Positions 7,457-15,212 of a DNA stretch of 64,000 bases are shown in pieces. A program made the translations under genes and the position numbers. The notes beneath the pieces were generated by a model. It was given only the letters and a program-made list of their open reading frames with translations, was not told where the DNA came from and ran no database searches. Source of the DNA: Planctomycetota bacterium (GTDB lineage Bacteria; Planctomycetota; Phycisphaerae; UBA1845; PWPN01); NCBI GenBank assembly GCA_029550525.1, contig JAKPHF010000033.1:21779-85778 (forward strand). The letters are read 5' to 3'. The stretch's first letter is position 1, and each line of letters starts with the position of its first letter.

Positions 7457-8140
7457 TTACAACGTACCCTTTGTCGAGGGCACGGAGGTTTCGCGCGGAT
7501 CTCGCTCGACGGCCGCTCGCAGGGCCTTGCCAAATGCCTTGAAGATGGCTTCGGCGATGTGGTGATCGTTCGTGCCGTAGGGCACGGTCACGTGCAGGTT
7601 CATCTTGGCGTTGAGCGCCACGGCCCGGAGAAACTCTTCGACCAACTGCACGTCAAAGTTACCGATCTTGGAACCGCGGTATTCAACGCGGTACACCGTA
7701 GCGGCTCGGCCGGACAGATCGATGGCGACCTGCGCCAGCGCCTCTTCCATGGGCAGGATGAAGAAGCCGTACCGGCGGATGCCCTTCTTGTCGCCGACCG
7801 CCTGCGCGATGGCCTGGCCCAGGCAGATGCCGACATCCTCGACAGTGTGGTGGTCGTCCACTTGCAGATCGCCCTCGGCCTTGACGGCCAAGTCGAACAG
7901 GCCGTGCCGGCCGATGTGGTCAAGCATGTGATCGAAGAAGCCCACGCCCGTGTCCGCGACCACCCGTCCGGATCCGTCGAGATCGAGCGTCAACTCGATG
8001 CGGGTTTCTTTGGTGGTGCGGCTGATGGTGGCCTGACGGGGTTCGCCGGCGGTGTTTGACCGCACCTCACCGGCCTGGCGAGCCGGCGTGCGGCTCGACG
8101 TTCGGCGCGGCGCTCGTTTGTTTTCCGTGCGTTTGCTCAC
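7457..8140 (-). CDS. hisB: Imidazoleglycerol-phosphate dehydratase
   Basis: Dehydrates imidazole glycerol phosphate to imidazole acetol phosphate in histidine synthesis; a monofunctional enzyme without a phosphatase domain. 227 residues with the two Mn-binding signatures, FFDHMLDHIGRHG plus DDHHTVEDVGICLG, and GTNDHHIAEAIFKAF. About 35 basic residues precede the usual N-terminus (RxxTxxTxET motif), which is longer than typical; a later start is possible. GTG start at 8140 overlaps the hisC stop by 4 bases (GTGA), so translation is coupled. Last gene of the hisD-hisC-hisB unit. Confidence 0.95.
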   Translation of the reverse strand: MSKRTENKRAPRRTSSRTPARQAGEVRSNTAGEPRQATISRTTKETRIELTLDLDGSGRVVADTGVGFFDHMLDHIGRHGLFDLAVKAEGDLQVDDHHTVEDVGICLGQAIAQAVGDKKGIRRYGFFILPMEEALAQVAIDLSGRAATVYRVEYRGSKIGNFDVQLVEEFLRAVALNAKMNLHVTVPYGTNDHHIAEAIFKAFGKALRAAVERDPRETSVPSTKGTL

Positions 8141-9183
8141 GCGACCATCTCCCGCAGGGCGGCGATCAGCGCGTCGTTCTGCTCCGGCGTGCCGACGGTG
8201 ATTCGCACCCGGTCGTTGATACCGGGGCTGTTGAAGTATCGGACCAGGATTCCCCGCGCCTTGAGCCTTTCGTAGACTTCAGCCGCCCCGGGCCGGCTGC
8301 AGCGGGCGAAGAGGAAGTTGGATTGGCTGGGCAGGGCGGGCATGCCCAGATCAGCCAGGGCCGAGGCCAGCCGTTGCCGTTCCTGGATGACCTTTCGTCG
8401 CGTCTGCAGGTGGTATTCCTGGTCGGCGATGGCAGCGGTGGCAGCCGCGATGGCGATGGCGTCCGCGTTGTAGCTGTCCTTGACCTTCATGAGTCCGGAA
8501 ATGAGGTTGGCGTCGCCCACGGCGTAGCCGAAGCGCAGGCCGGCCAACGAGTAGCCCTTGGAGAGCGTGCGCAGCACCAGCACGTTCGGACGCGTGCGAG
8601 CCAGCTCGAGGCAGTTCACTTCGGCGAAATCCACGTATGCCTCATCGATGCACAGCACCCCATCAAGCGCGTCGGCCAGCCGGGCGACTTCATCCAACGG
8701 CACGAGCGTACCCGTCGGTGCGTTGGGATTGGCCAGGTAGGTCACGCGTCCGCGGGCTTGCACCAGGGCTTCGAACGGCAGTTGATAGTCCGGTCCCCAA
8801 GGCACTTCCTTGACCACCGAAGCCTGGATGGCACCGAGCACGCCGTACAACGTGTACGTCGGCACCGGAAACACCAGCGCTGCTTCGGGCCCGCTGAACG
8901 CGCGGACGGTCATGTTGAGAATGTCATCCATGCCGTTGCCGCAGATGATCATGTCGCGGGTGACGCCCAGGATTTCGGCCGCCTTGTCGCGGAACGCGTT
9001 GGCCAGCGGATGCGGATAGCGGCGAAGCTGCTCGGGATCGATTTGCCGGATAGCCTCCATCACCCGGGGCGAGGGTGGATAGGGGTTCTCGTTGGTGTTC
9101 AGCTTGATGACCGAAGGATCGGTCGGCTGTTCGCCGGGAACATAGCCTTCGGCCGCCTCGATGTTCTTTCGAAAGTAGCTCAT
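8137..9183 (-). CDS. hisC: Histidinol-phosphate aminotransferase
   Basis: PLP enzyme converting imidazole acetol phosphate to histidinol phosphate. 348 residues from ATG at 9183 (MSYFRKNIEAAEGY). Typical features: KLNTNENPYPPSP near the N-terminus, NPNAPTGT mid-protein, CIDEAYVDF, and LSKGYSLAGLRFGYAVG with the PLP-binding Lys. An upstream TTG at 9285 would overlap hisD by 4 bases and add 34 poorly typical residues, so 9183 is preferred. Middle gene of the his operon. Confidence 0.95.
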   Translation of the reverse strand: MSYFRKNIEAAEGYVPGEQPTDPSVIKLNTNENPYPPSPRVMEAIRQIDPEQLRRYPHPLANAFRDKAAEILGVTRDMIICGNGMDDILNMTVRAFSGPEAALVFPVPTYTLYGVLGAIQASVVKEVPWGPDYQLPFEALVQARGRVTYLANPNAPTGTLVPLDEVARLADALDGVLCIDEAYVDFAEVNCLELARTRPNVLVLRTLSKGYSLAGLRFGYAVGDANLISGLMKVKDSYNADAIAIAAATAAIADQEYHLQTRRKVIQERQRLASALADLGMPALPSQSNFLFARCSRPGAAEVYERLKARGILVRYFNSPGINDRVRITVGTPEQNDALIAALREMVA

Positions 9184-9281
9184 CGGCTTCTCGTTTGGGT
9201 TTCGCTTCAGCGTCGTTTCCGCTTGGGCAGGCCGCGCCGTGCTCCGTCCGCAACTCGCCCGGTCAAAACTGCTGTTTATCG

Positions 9282-10595
9282 TCAATCGCGAACGCGAATG
9301 GTGGCCGAGCGGGCGTGACCGTCCAGGTACTCCGCGCGAGCCAGCGTGTCGATGGCGTCAGCTTCGCGGGCCAAACCCTCCCGCGTGTACTCGGTCATGC
9401 TCGTGTAACGCAGGAAGCTCATCGCCGACACTCCGCTCCAGAATCGCGCCGTGCCGCCGGTGGGCAGGACGTGTGATGGCCCCGCCACGTAATCGCCCGC
9501 CGCTTCCGGCGAGTAATGGCCGAGGAAGATCGCGCCCGCATATTCGATGCGATCGGCCAGTTCGTGCGGGTTGGCCGTTTCGATCTGGAGATGCTCGGGG
9601 GCGATGTCGTCGGCCAGATACACCGCGTCATCCATCGACTCGACGACGGCGATCGCGCCGTACTCGGCCAGCCACTTGCGGGCGGCCTCGGCGGTCGAGA
9701 GCGTTTGCAGTTGCTTGTCGAGCTCGGCCAGCACGCGGTCGACGAGTGACGCGTCATCGGTCAGCAGGATCGAGCAGCCCGGGTTGTGCTCGGCCTGAGC
9801 CAGCATGTCGGCGGCGATGAACGCGGGCTTGGCCGTGGAGTCCGCGATGATCAGCACTTCGGTCGTCGCGGCGAACATGTCGATGTCCACGATGCCGTAC
9901 AGGTATCGCTTGGCCAGCTGGACGTACATGCCGCCCGGGCCGATGATCTTGTCCACGCGCGGCACGCGCTTGGTGCCCATGGCCAGAGCGGCCATCGCGT
10001 GAGCCCCGCCCATGCGGTACACCTCGCGGATGCCCAGTGCGCCGGCCACACCCAGGATGGCGGGATGCACGTCGCCTTCATGCCGAGGTGGCGCGACCAC
10101 CACGAGTTCCTTCACGCCGGCGACCTGAGCCGGCACGGCGTTGTGGATGACCGACGAGAGCAGCGGGGCGGCAGCGCCCGGCACGCACAACGCCGCACGA
10201 CGCAGTGGGCGGGCACGCAAGGCCAGCGTCTTGCCGTCGGCCGATAGCGGCTCGGCCGCGCGGACCATGATGTGTTCTTGGAAGCGGCGAACGGAGTCGA
10301 TGGCCAGTTCCACGGCCTTCCGCAGATCGACCGGCAGGTCGCGACGCGCCTGCTCGATTCGCTCGACCGGCACGCGCAGCTCGTCGGGCGCGAATTTCGC
10401 GCCATCGACCGCGGCCGAGATCTCGCAGACCGCTTCGTCGCCCCGGGCCCGGACGTCGGCGATGATCTCCTGGACCCGCCGAGCCTGCGGTGTGTCGTCG
10501 AGAACCAGCCGGTCCAGCAACAGTGGGCGGCGAAGTTCCTGGAGCTGGGCGGCGATTTCGGCCCGGCCCGCGCGTATGACTTTGATTTGCGGCAT
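9282..10595 (-). CDS. hisD: Histidinol dehydrogenase
   Basis: Zn- and NAD-dependent enzyme performing the last two oxidations of histidine synthesis. 437 residues, as expected. Signature pieces include GPGGMYVQLAKRYLYG, QAEHNPGCSILLT, PEHLQIET and GPSHVLPTGGTARFWSG with catalytic and Zn ligands. ATG at 10595 starts MPQIKVIRAGR; the SD is weak. First gene of the hisD-hisC-hisB operon; a TATAAT hexamer lies about 56 bases upstream. Confidence 0.97.
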   Translation of the reverse strand: MPQIKVIRAGRAEIAAQLQELRRPLLLDRLVLDDTPQARRVQEIIADVRARGDEAVCEISAAVDGAKFAPDELRVPVERIEQARRDLPVDLRKAVELAIDSVRRFQEHIMVRAAEPLSADGKTLALRARPLRRAALCVPGAAAPLLSSVIHNAVPAQVAGVKELVVVAPPRHEGDVHPAILGVAGALGIREVYRMGGAHAMAALAMGTKRVPRVDKIIGPGGMYVQLAKRYLYGIVDIDMFAATTEVLIIADSTAKPAFIAADMLAQAEHNPGCSILLTDDASLVDRVLAELDKQLQTLSTAEAARKWLAEYGAIAVVESMDDAVYLADDIAPEHLQIETANPHELADRIEYAGAIFLGHYSPEAAGDYVAGPSHVLPTGGTARFWSGVSAMSFLRYTSMTEYTREGLAREADAIDTLARAEYLDGHARSATIRVRD

Positions 10596-10650
10596 GTTGC
10601 TTTCAGTTCCGATGGAAACGCCTGATGCCTCGCGGTCGAAGTTGAGGGCA

Positions 10651-10656
10651 ATTATA
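10651..10656 (-). promoter_or_regulatory. Putative -10 of the his operon
   Basis: A consensus TATAAT on the minus strand (10656-10651). It predicts a leader of about 48 bases before hisD. No good -35 is seen at 17 bases. No leader peptide with His codons was found. Confidence 0.45.
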
Positions 10657-10776
10657 CGAAATCCGGCAGGAACTGGCCAGCAAGGCGGACGAACCGTCAA
10701 CGGTCTGGAATCCGCGCAGGCTCGAGCCCGGAGGCTTGCCACGTGGTCCTGCGGATCGGGTTCAGCACGGCCCTAT

Positions 10777-12153
10777 TCATTTCCCGAAGAACGTCAGGTA
10801 GGGCTTGGACTCGGCCAGCCGTTGGACGTACAGACCCACTTCCCGCAGGTGGTAGTCACCCCACATGCTGGATTCGCCACACGGCACCTTGCGCCCGGCC
10901 GGCACGTGATCCCAGCCATTGGGCCGATGGTACACCGAGTGCAGCAGCAGACCCTGGTGAGCGGTGTCCGTGCTCAGATAGGGCTCGTCCAGCAGCGTGT
11001 TGAGAACCGTCAGACCAGCCTGCGTGTATCGAGCCGCGTCGGCATCACCCTTGCTCTGGAGATAGTGCCCCAAACGAAGCAAACCCTGGGCGGCGATTGC
11101 GGCGGCCGAGCTGTCCACCGGCTCGTGATCGTTGAAGGGATCGGCCGGTCGATTCAGATAGTCGCCCATCCGCGCCAGACCTGGCGCGCCGGTGTCCCAG
11201 TAGGGCACGCCGTCGGTCGGCGTGTTCTCAATGTAGAAGTCGCACGACGCGCGGGCCGCCTCCAGCATGAAGCCTTCCACTTCCTCACGCCCGCCCCATG
11301 GCGTCAGTTCGTCGTCGTGGAGCGTCTCGAGAAACTCCAACTGCTCCGGATAGCCGCACATGATCCACGCCAGGCCGCGCGTCCATGTGGTGAACGGTGA
11401 ATAACCCTGCTGCGAGTTCGGGCAGCGGTAATTGCCGTCGTTGATGTTGAAGATCGACTCGTGCGCCACCCGGCCGCGTACATCGTAGCTGTCGCGGCCC
11501 TTTCCGTAGTACACCGAGTACTTCGCCGTCGAGCGAGCGTGCTCGACGAGACGGTCGAGCAGGTTGATGGAGCGATCGTTCTCGCCCATCAGTACCTGGC
11601 CGAGCCGATATCCCATGGCCACCGCCCGTAGCGAGCGGATGGTGTCGGCAAACAACGAGTGCGGACCGTTGAACGAGTAGATGAACCCGCCGCCGCCCTT
11701 GATGGTCGTCCAGCGCCGGGCCTGCACCGCTCCCGAGCATTTGAGGGCCAACTCGTAGAAGTGACGCTCCCACTCGTTCGCGGGTGTGCGGCCCTCGTTC
11801 ATGAGCCGCAGCAGGTTGCCGTACGTGCTGACGTTGTTGAAGCCGTGATCGTGCACGCCCACGTGCGTGACGTGCGGGGCCATCACCTGCAGCGTCTTGG
11901 TGCGGCCCTCGTCGAGGAAGTAGGTCTCGTCGGTCGCATCGTATTGGAGGATCGCCGAGCCGAACTGGAAGCCCTGCGTCCACTCCGTCCAGCCGCGGCT
12001 GGTGTAGCGGCCCTCGACGGTGAACACGGGGGCGCCCTTGGAAGTGTCGTACGTGCTTTCGATGCCGCGGATCTTGGCCGCCGAAAGCTCCCACATCCGT
12101 CGCAGCTTGGCCGTGAGTTGGCCCGGCTGCAGTTGGTAATTGATCTTGATCAT
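10777..12153 (-). CDS. GH88-like unsaturated glucuronyl hydrolase
   Basis: Likely removes the 4,5-unsaturated uronic acid from the end of oligosaccharides made by polysaccharide lyases. 458 residues, (alpha/alpha)6-barrel pattern with many Trp and Tyr; motifs include WTRGLAWIMCGYPE, PYWDTGAPG, DSSAAAIAAQGLL and the family-like ESSMWGDYHLRE near the C-terminus. No signal peptide, so it acts in the cytoplasm on imported sugars. ATG at 12153 has a GGGAG about 12 bases upstream. It follows the ABC permease after 202 bases on the same strand, suggesting one uptake and hydrolysis unit. GH105 is an alternative. Confidence 0.8.
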   Translation of the reverse strand: MIKINYQLQPGQLTAKLRRMWELSAAKIRGIESTYDTSKGAPVFTVEGRYTSRGWTEWTQGFQFGSAILQYDATDETYFLDEGRTKTLQVMAPHVTHVGVHDHGFNNVSTYGNLLRLMNEGRTPANEWERHFYELALKCSGAVQARRWTTIKGGGGFIYSFNGPHSLFADTIRSLRAVAMGYRLGQVLMGENDRSINLLDRLVEHARSTAKYSVYYGKGRDSYDVRGRVAHESIFNINDGNYRCPNSQQGYSPFTTWTRGLAWIMCGYPEQLEFLETLHDDELTPWGGREEVEGFMLEAARASCDFYIENTPTDGVPYWDTGAPGLARMGDYLNRPADPFNDHEPVDSSAAAIAAQGLLRLGHYLQSKGDADAARYTQAGLTVLNTLLDEPYLSTDTAHQGLLLHSVYHRPNGWDHVPAGRKVPCGESSMWGDYHLREVGLYVQRLAESKPYLTFFGK

Positions 12154-12355
12154 GCTTCGCGCGTCTCCCTTCCTCGAGCCTCGTCGAGTGGAGCGATGGT
12201 ACTCGATTCGCGAGCGCGGATAAAGGTGGCGATATTGGGGGGCGGACGTCCCGTTCGCCTCCGCGGCGGGCAAGATCTCCGTTTTCCGAAATGCGCGAGA
12301 GCGGGCACGGCAAACGCGTGCAAGCCCGCAACCTGCGTGCGGCTTGGCTTTCGTT

Positions 12356-13477
12356 TCAGCCCGCGGTGGAGCGACGGCGGACGTGGTCGAGGGCGACGGC
12401 CAGCACGATCACCGCGCCGATGATCATCTCCTGGATCCACGTGGGCACGCCGACCTGCGTACAGCCCGTGCGCAGGAACGCCATGATGAGCGCGCCGACC
12501 AGCGATCCGAACACCGATCCTTCGCCGCCGGCGAGGCTGCCCCCGCCGATGACCACCGCGGCAATGACGTCCAGTTCGGTGCCCATGGCGGTGGTGGGAT
12601 CTCCCACGGTCAAACGACAGAACTGCATCACACCCGCCAGCCCGGTGGTGAGCCCGGCAATGCTGTAGAGGTACAACTTGACGCGCTCCACACGGATTCC
12701 GCACAGCCGGGCCGTCGCCTCGTTCGAGCCGATGGCGAAGATATACCGGCCCAGGGCGGTGTAGCGCAGGAGCGCCCAGACCGCTACCGCCAGGAGCAGC
12801 ATGGTCCACACGCCGGGCGAGACCAGCAGCCAGGCCGGATCGGGATGGCGGACCAGCACTGAGTCTCCCAGCCAACCGGCGGGCGCGTCGATCTTTTGTT
12901 CCGAGGCGATGCCTTTGGCCAGTCCGCGGGCGATACCCCACATGCCCAGCGTGGCGATGAACGGCACGACCTTCAGCCGCGTGATCATGAGCGCGTTGAG
13001 CAGGCCGCACACCGAGCCCACCAGCACGCCGGCGCCTGCGGCCGACAGCGGAGTCCACCCCGATTTCAGGCACCACGCCGTCGCCACGCTGGCCAGCGCG
13101 ATGACCGATCCCACCGACAGGTCGATGCCCCCGCCGATGATGATCATGGTCATGCCCATGGCGGCGATGCCCACCGTGACGGTTTGGTTCGCCGTTGCTC
13201 GGAACGTATCGACGGTGAGGAAGCGATTCTTTTGGTTGCAAATATAGTGCCATTTATCGTGCACTGGTTCGACGGGCAGGCCCAGTTTCTCCTGGCGTTG
13301 CGCCTTTTCGACGGCGTACGCGTGCGCATCGAGGCCGGCCTGTAGCTGGTACACGAGTCCGAAGCCCAGCACGATGCCGATGAGAGCCAGGAGCGGGCCC
13401 ACCATGTTCAGCAGGCGGCGAATACGGGACCGATCCCCAAGCGAAGCTGTCTCATGCACGGGCAGCATTGTTGTCAC
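12356..13477 (-). CDS. Sugar ABC transporter permease (RbsC/XylH family)
   Basis: Membrane component of a ribose/xylose/galactoside-type importer. 373 residues with about 9-10 hydrophobic segments; the conserved GGGIDLSVGSVIALASV and GSNEATARLCGIRV motifs identify the BPD_transp_2 family, and GGGSLAGGEGSVFGSLVGA is the late loop. An extra stretch of about 60 polar residues (positions 50-90, with KAQRQEKLGLP) lies between the first two membrane segments, longer than in RbsC. GTG start at 13477 overlaps the ATPase stop by 4 bases (GTGA). Confidence 0.92.
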   Translation of the reverse strand: MTTMLPVHETASLGDRSRIRRLLNMVGPLLALIGIVLGFGLVYQLQAGLDAHAYAVEKAQRQEKLGLPVEPVHDKWHYICNQKNRFLTVDTFRATANQTVTVGIAAMGMTMIIIGGGIDLSVGSVIALASVATAWCLKSGWTPLSAAGAGVLVGSVCGLLNALMITRLKVVPFIATLGMWGIARGLAKGIASEQKIDAPAGWLGDSVLVRHPDPAWLLVSPGVWTMLLLAVAVWALLRYTALGRYIFAIGSNEATARLCGIRVERVKLYLYSIAGLTTGLAGVMQFCRLTVGDPTTAMGTELDVIAAVVIGGGSLAGGEGSVFGSLVGALIMAFLRTGCTQVGVPTWIQEMIIGAVIVLAVALDHVRRRSTAG

Positions 13478-14994
13478 GCATCACCTCCCACCGCCGTGGT
13501 CATGATCTCCCGCTCCGTCCATCGCGATACGTCGCGCAGGTCGGCCAGCCGTCCGCGGCTCATCACGCCGATGCGGTCGCACACGCCCATGAGTTCCGGC
13601 AGGTACGAGCTGACGAAAAGGATGGCCTTGCCGGCGGCGGCCAATTCGCCCATCAGCCGATAGATCTGGATCTTTGCCCCCACGTCGATGCCACGGGTGG
13701 GTTCGTCGAGCAGAAGGATGTCGGCCGACTGGTGCAGCAGCCGGGCGATCGCCACCTTCTGCTGGTTGCCGCCTGATAGGTTCCATACCGCCTGGGCCGG
13801 TCCCTGCGTGCGGATCTCCAGTCGATCGATCCACTGCCGCGCCGCTTCCCGCTGACGTCGGAGGTTGAGCACGCCTGCCCGGCTGACCGTGCCCAGCCGC
13901 GACAGCGTGATGTTGTCGGCGACACTCATGGGCAGGGCGAGCCCCTCGTCCTTGCGGCTTTCGCTCAGCATACCCACGCCCTGGGCGAGCCTGCGGACGG
14001 GCGTGGCTCCGCTGTCGATGATCGCCGGCCGGCCCGGAGGGGCGATGGTGATCGTGCCGGCCATCGTAGGTCGCAGGCCGAACACCGTGCGGACCAGTTC
14101 GCTCCTCCCGGCGCCGATGAGGCCGAACAGACCCAGGATTTCGCCGCGCCGCAGCGACAGATTCACGTTTCGCGGCATGCCCGGTCCGCACAGGCCGTGC
14201 AGTTCCAGCACGGGTTCGCCCGGTTCGCGCGGCACTCGCGGGAACATCTCGCTCAGCCGGCGGCCCACCATCAGTTCGATTATGCGCTCGGTCGGCGTAT
14301 CGGCGACCGAGCCCGTGCCCGTCACGACACCGTCACGCAGCACCGTGAAGCGGTCGGCGATCTCCCGCACCTCTTCCAGGAAGTGCGAGATGTAAATGAT
14401 GCTCACGCCGCGGTCGCGCAGGCGGCGGATCAGTTCGAACAGTGTGACGGTATCTTCGCGGGTCAGCGAGCTGGTCGGCTCGTCCATGACCACGATGCGG
14501 GCCTGGCTGACCAGGGCCCGGGCGACTTCCACCAGTTGCTGAGCCCCGATGCTCAGATCGCGCACGCGCACGCCGGGCCGGATGTCCGAATGTCCCAGTT
14601 GCTCGAGCGCCGCCACGACGCGTCGTCGCATGGTTCGCCGCCGGAGGAATCCGCAGAAGGTCTCCTCGAGCCCGAGCGTGACGTTTTCTTCAACCGTCAG
14701 GTGAGGCGCGAGCGTCAGCTCCTGGTAGATCATGGCCACGCCGCACGCGCGGGCGTCCTCCGGCCGCCGCGGCGCGAACGGCACGCCGTCAATGTGCATC
14801 GAGCCCGAGTCCGGAGCGACCGCCCCGCTCAGCACTTTCATGAGCGTGCTCTTGCCTGCGCCGTTCTCGCCGATGAGGGCGTGCACCTCGCCCGGGCCGA
14901 CGCGCAGATCCACGTCGGACAGCGCTCGCGTCGCGCCGAACTGCTTTCGCACGCCGGTCATGCAGAGCCTGAATGAGGCGATGTCGTCGGACAT
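13474..14994 (-). CDS. Sugar ABC transporter ATP-binding protein, two domains
   Basis: 506 residues, two ABC domains in tandem as in RbsA/MglA/XylG. Domain 1: Walker A GENGAGKST, signature LSIGAQQLVEVARAL, Walker B VVMDEPTSSL. Domain 2: degenerate Walker A GLIGAGRSE, signature LSGGNQQKVAIARLL, Walker B LLLDEPTRGIDVG. This asymmetry is usual for the family. ATG at 14994 (MSDDIASF) is chosen; a further start at 15021 is possible. No periplasmic binding protein gene is next to the pair, which is unusual for this importer class. Confidence 0.95.
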   Translation of the reverse strand: MSDDIASFRLCMTGVRKQFGATRALSDVDLRVGPGEVHALIGENGAGKSTLMKVLSGAVAPDSGSMHIDGVPFAPRRPEDARACGVAMIYQELTLAPHLTVEENVTLGLEETFCGFLRRRTMRRRVVAALEQLGHSDIRPGVRVRDLSIGAQQLVEVARALVSQARIVVMDEPTSSLTREDTVTLFELIRRLRDRGVSIIYISHFLEEVREIADRFTVLRDGVVTGTGSVADTPTERIIELMVGRRLSEMFPRVPREPGEPVLELHGLCGPGMPRNVNLSLRRGEILGLFGLIGAGRSELVRTVFGLRPTMAGTITIAPPGRPAIIDSGATPVRRLAQGVGMLSESRKDEGLALPMSVADNITLSRLGTVSRAGVLNLRRQREAARQWIDRLEIRTQGPAQAVWNLSGGNQQKVAIARLLHQSADILLLDEPTRGIDVGAKIQIYRLMGELAAAGKAILFVSSYLPELMGVCDRIGVMSRGRLADLRDVSRWTEREIMTTAVGGDA

Positions 14995-15212
14995 AGAAAA
15001 AACGCGACTAAACCGAATCAATCAGTGGGCGTGGCTCCCGCTGAAGGCTCCCAAGATAGCGGCAATATGCCGAGTTCGGCAAATCCCGGAGCTGACCCGC
15101 ACCGAGCCGAAAAGCCGCGCGATGATTCTCGGGATTAGGGCTCGGCCTGATGCTCGTACGCGCTGGAACACTCCTAGGATCGACCACACGCAGTGTCTTC
15201 GAGGGAAAGGTC

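Noticed and set aside
9184..9285. TTG start for hisC overlapping hisD by 4 bases
   Set aside because: The added 34 residues are not family-like; ATG at 9183 begins at the usual position.
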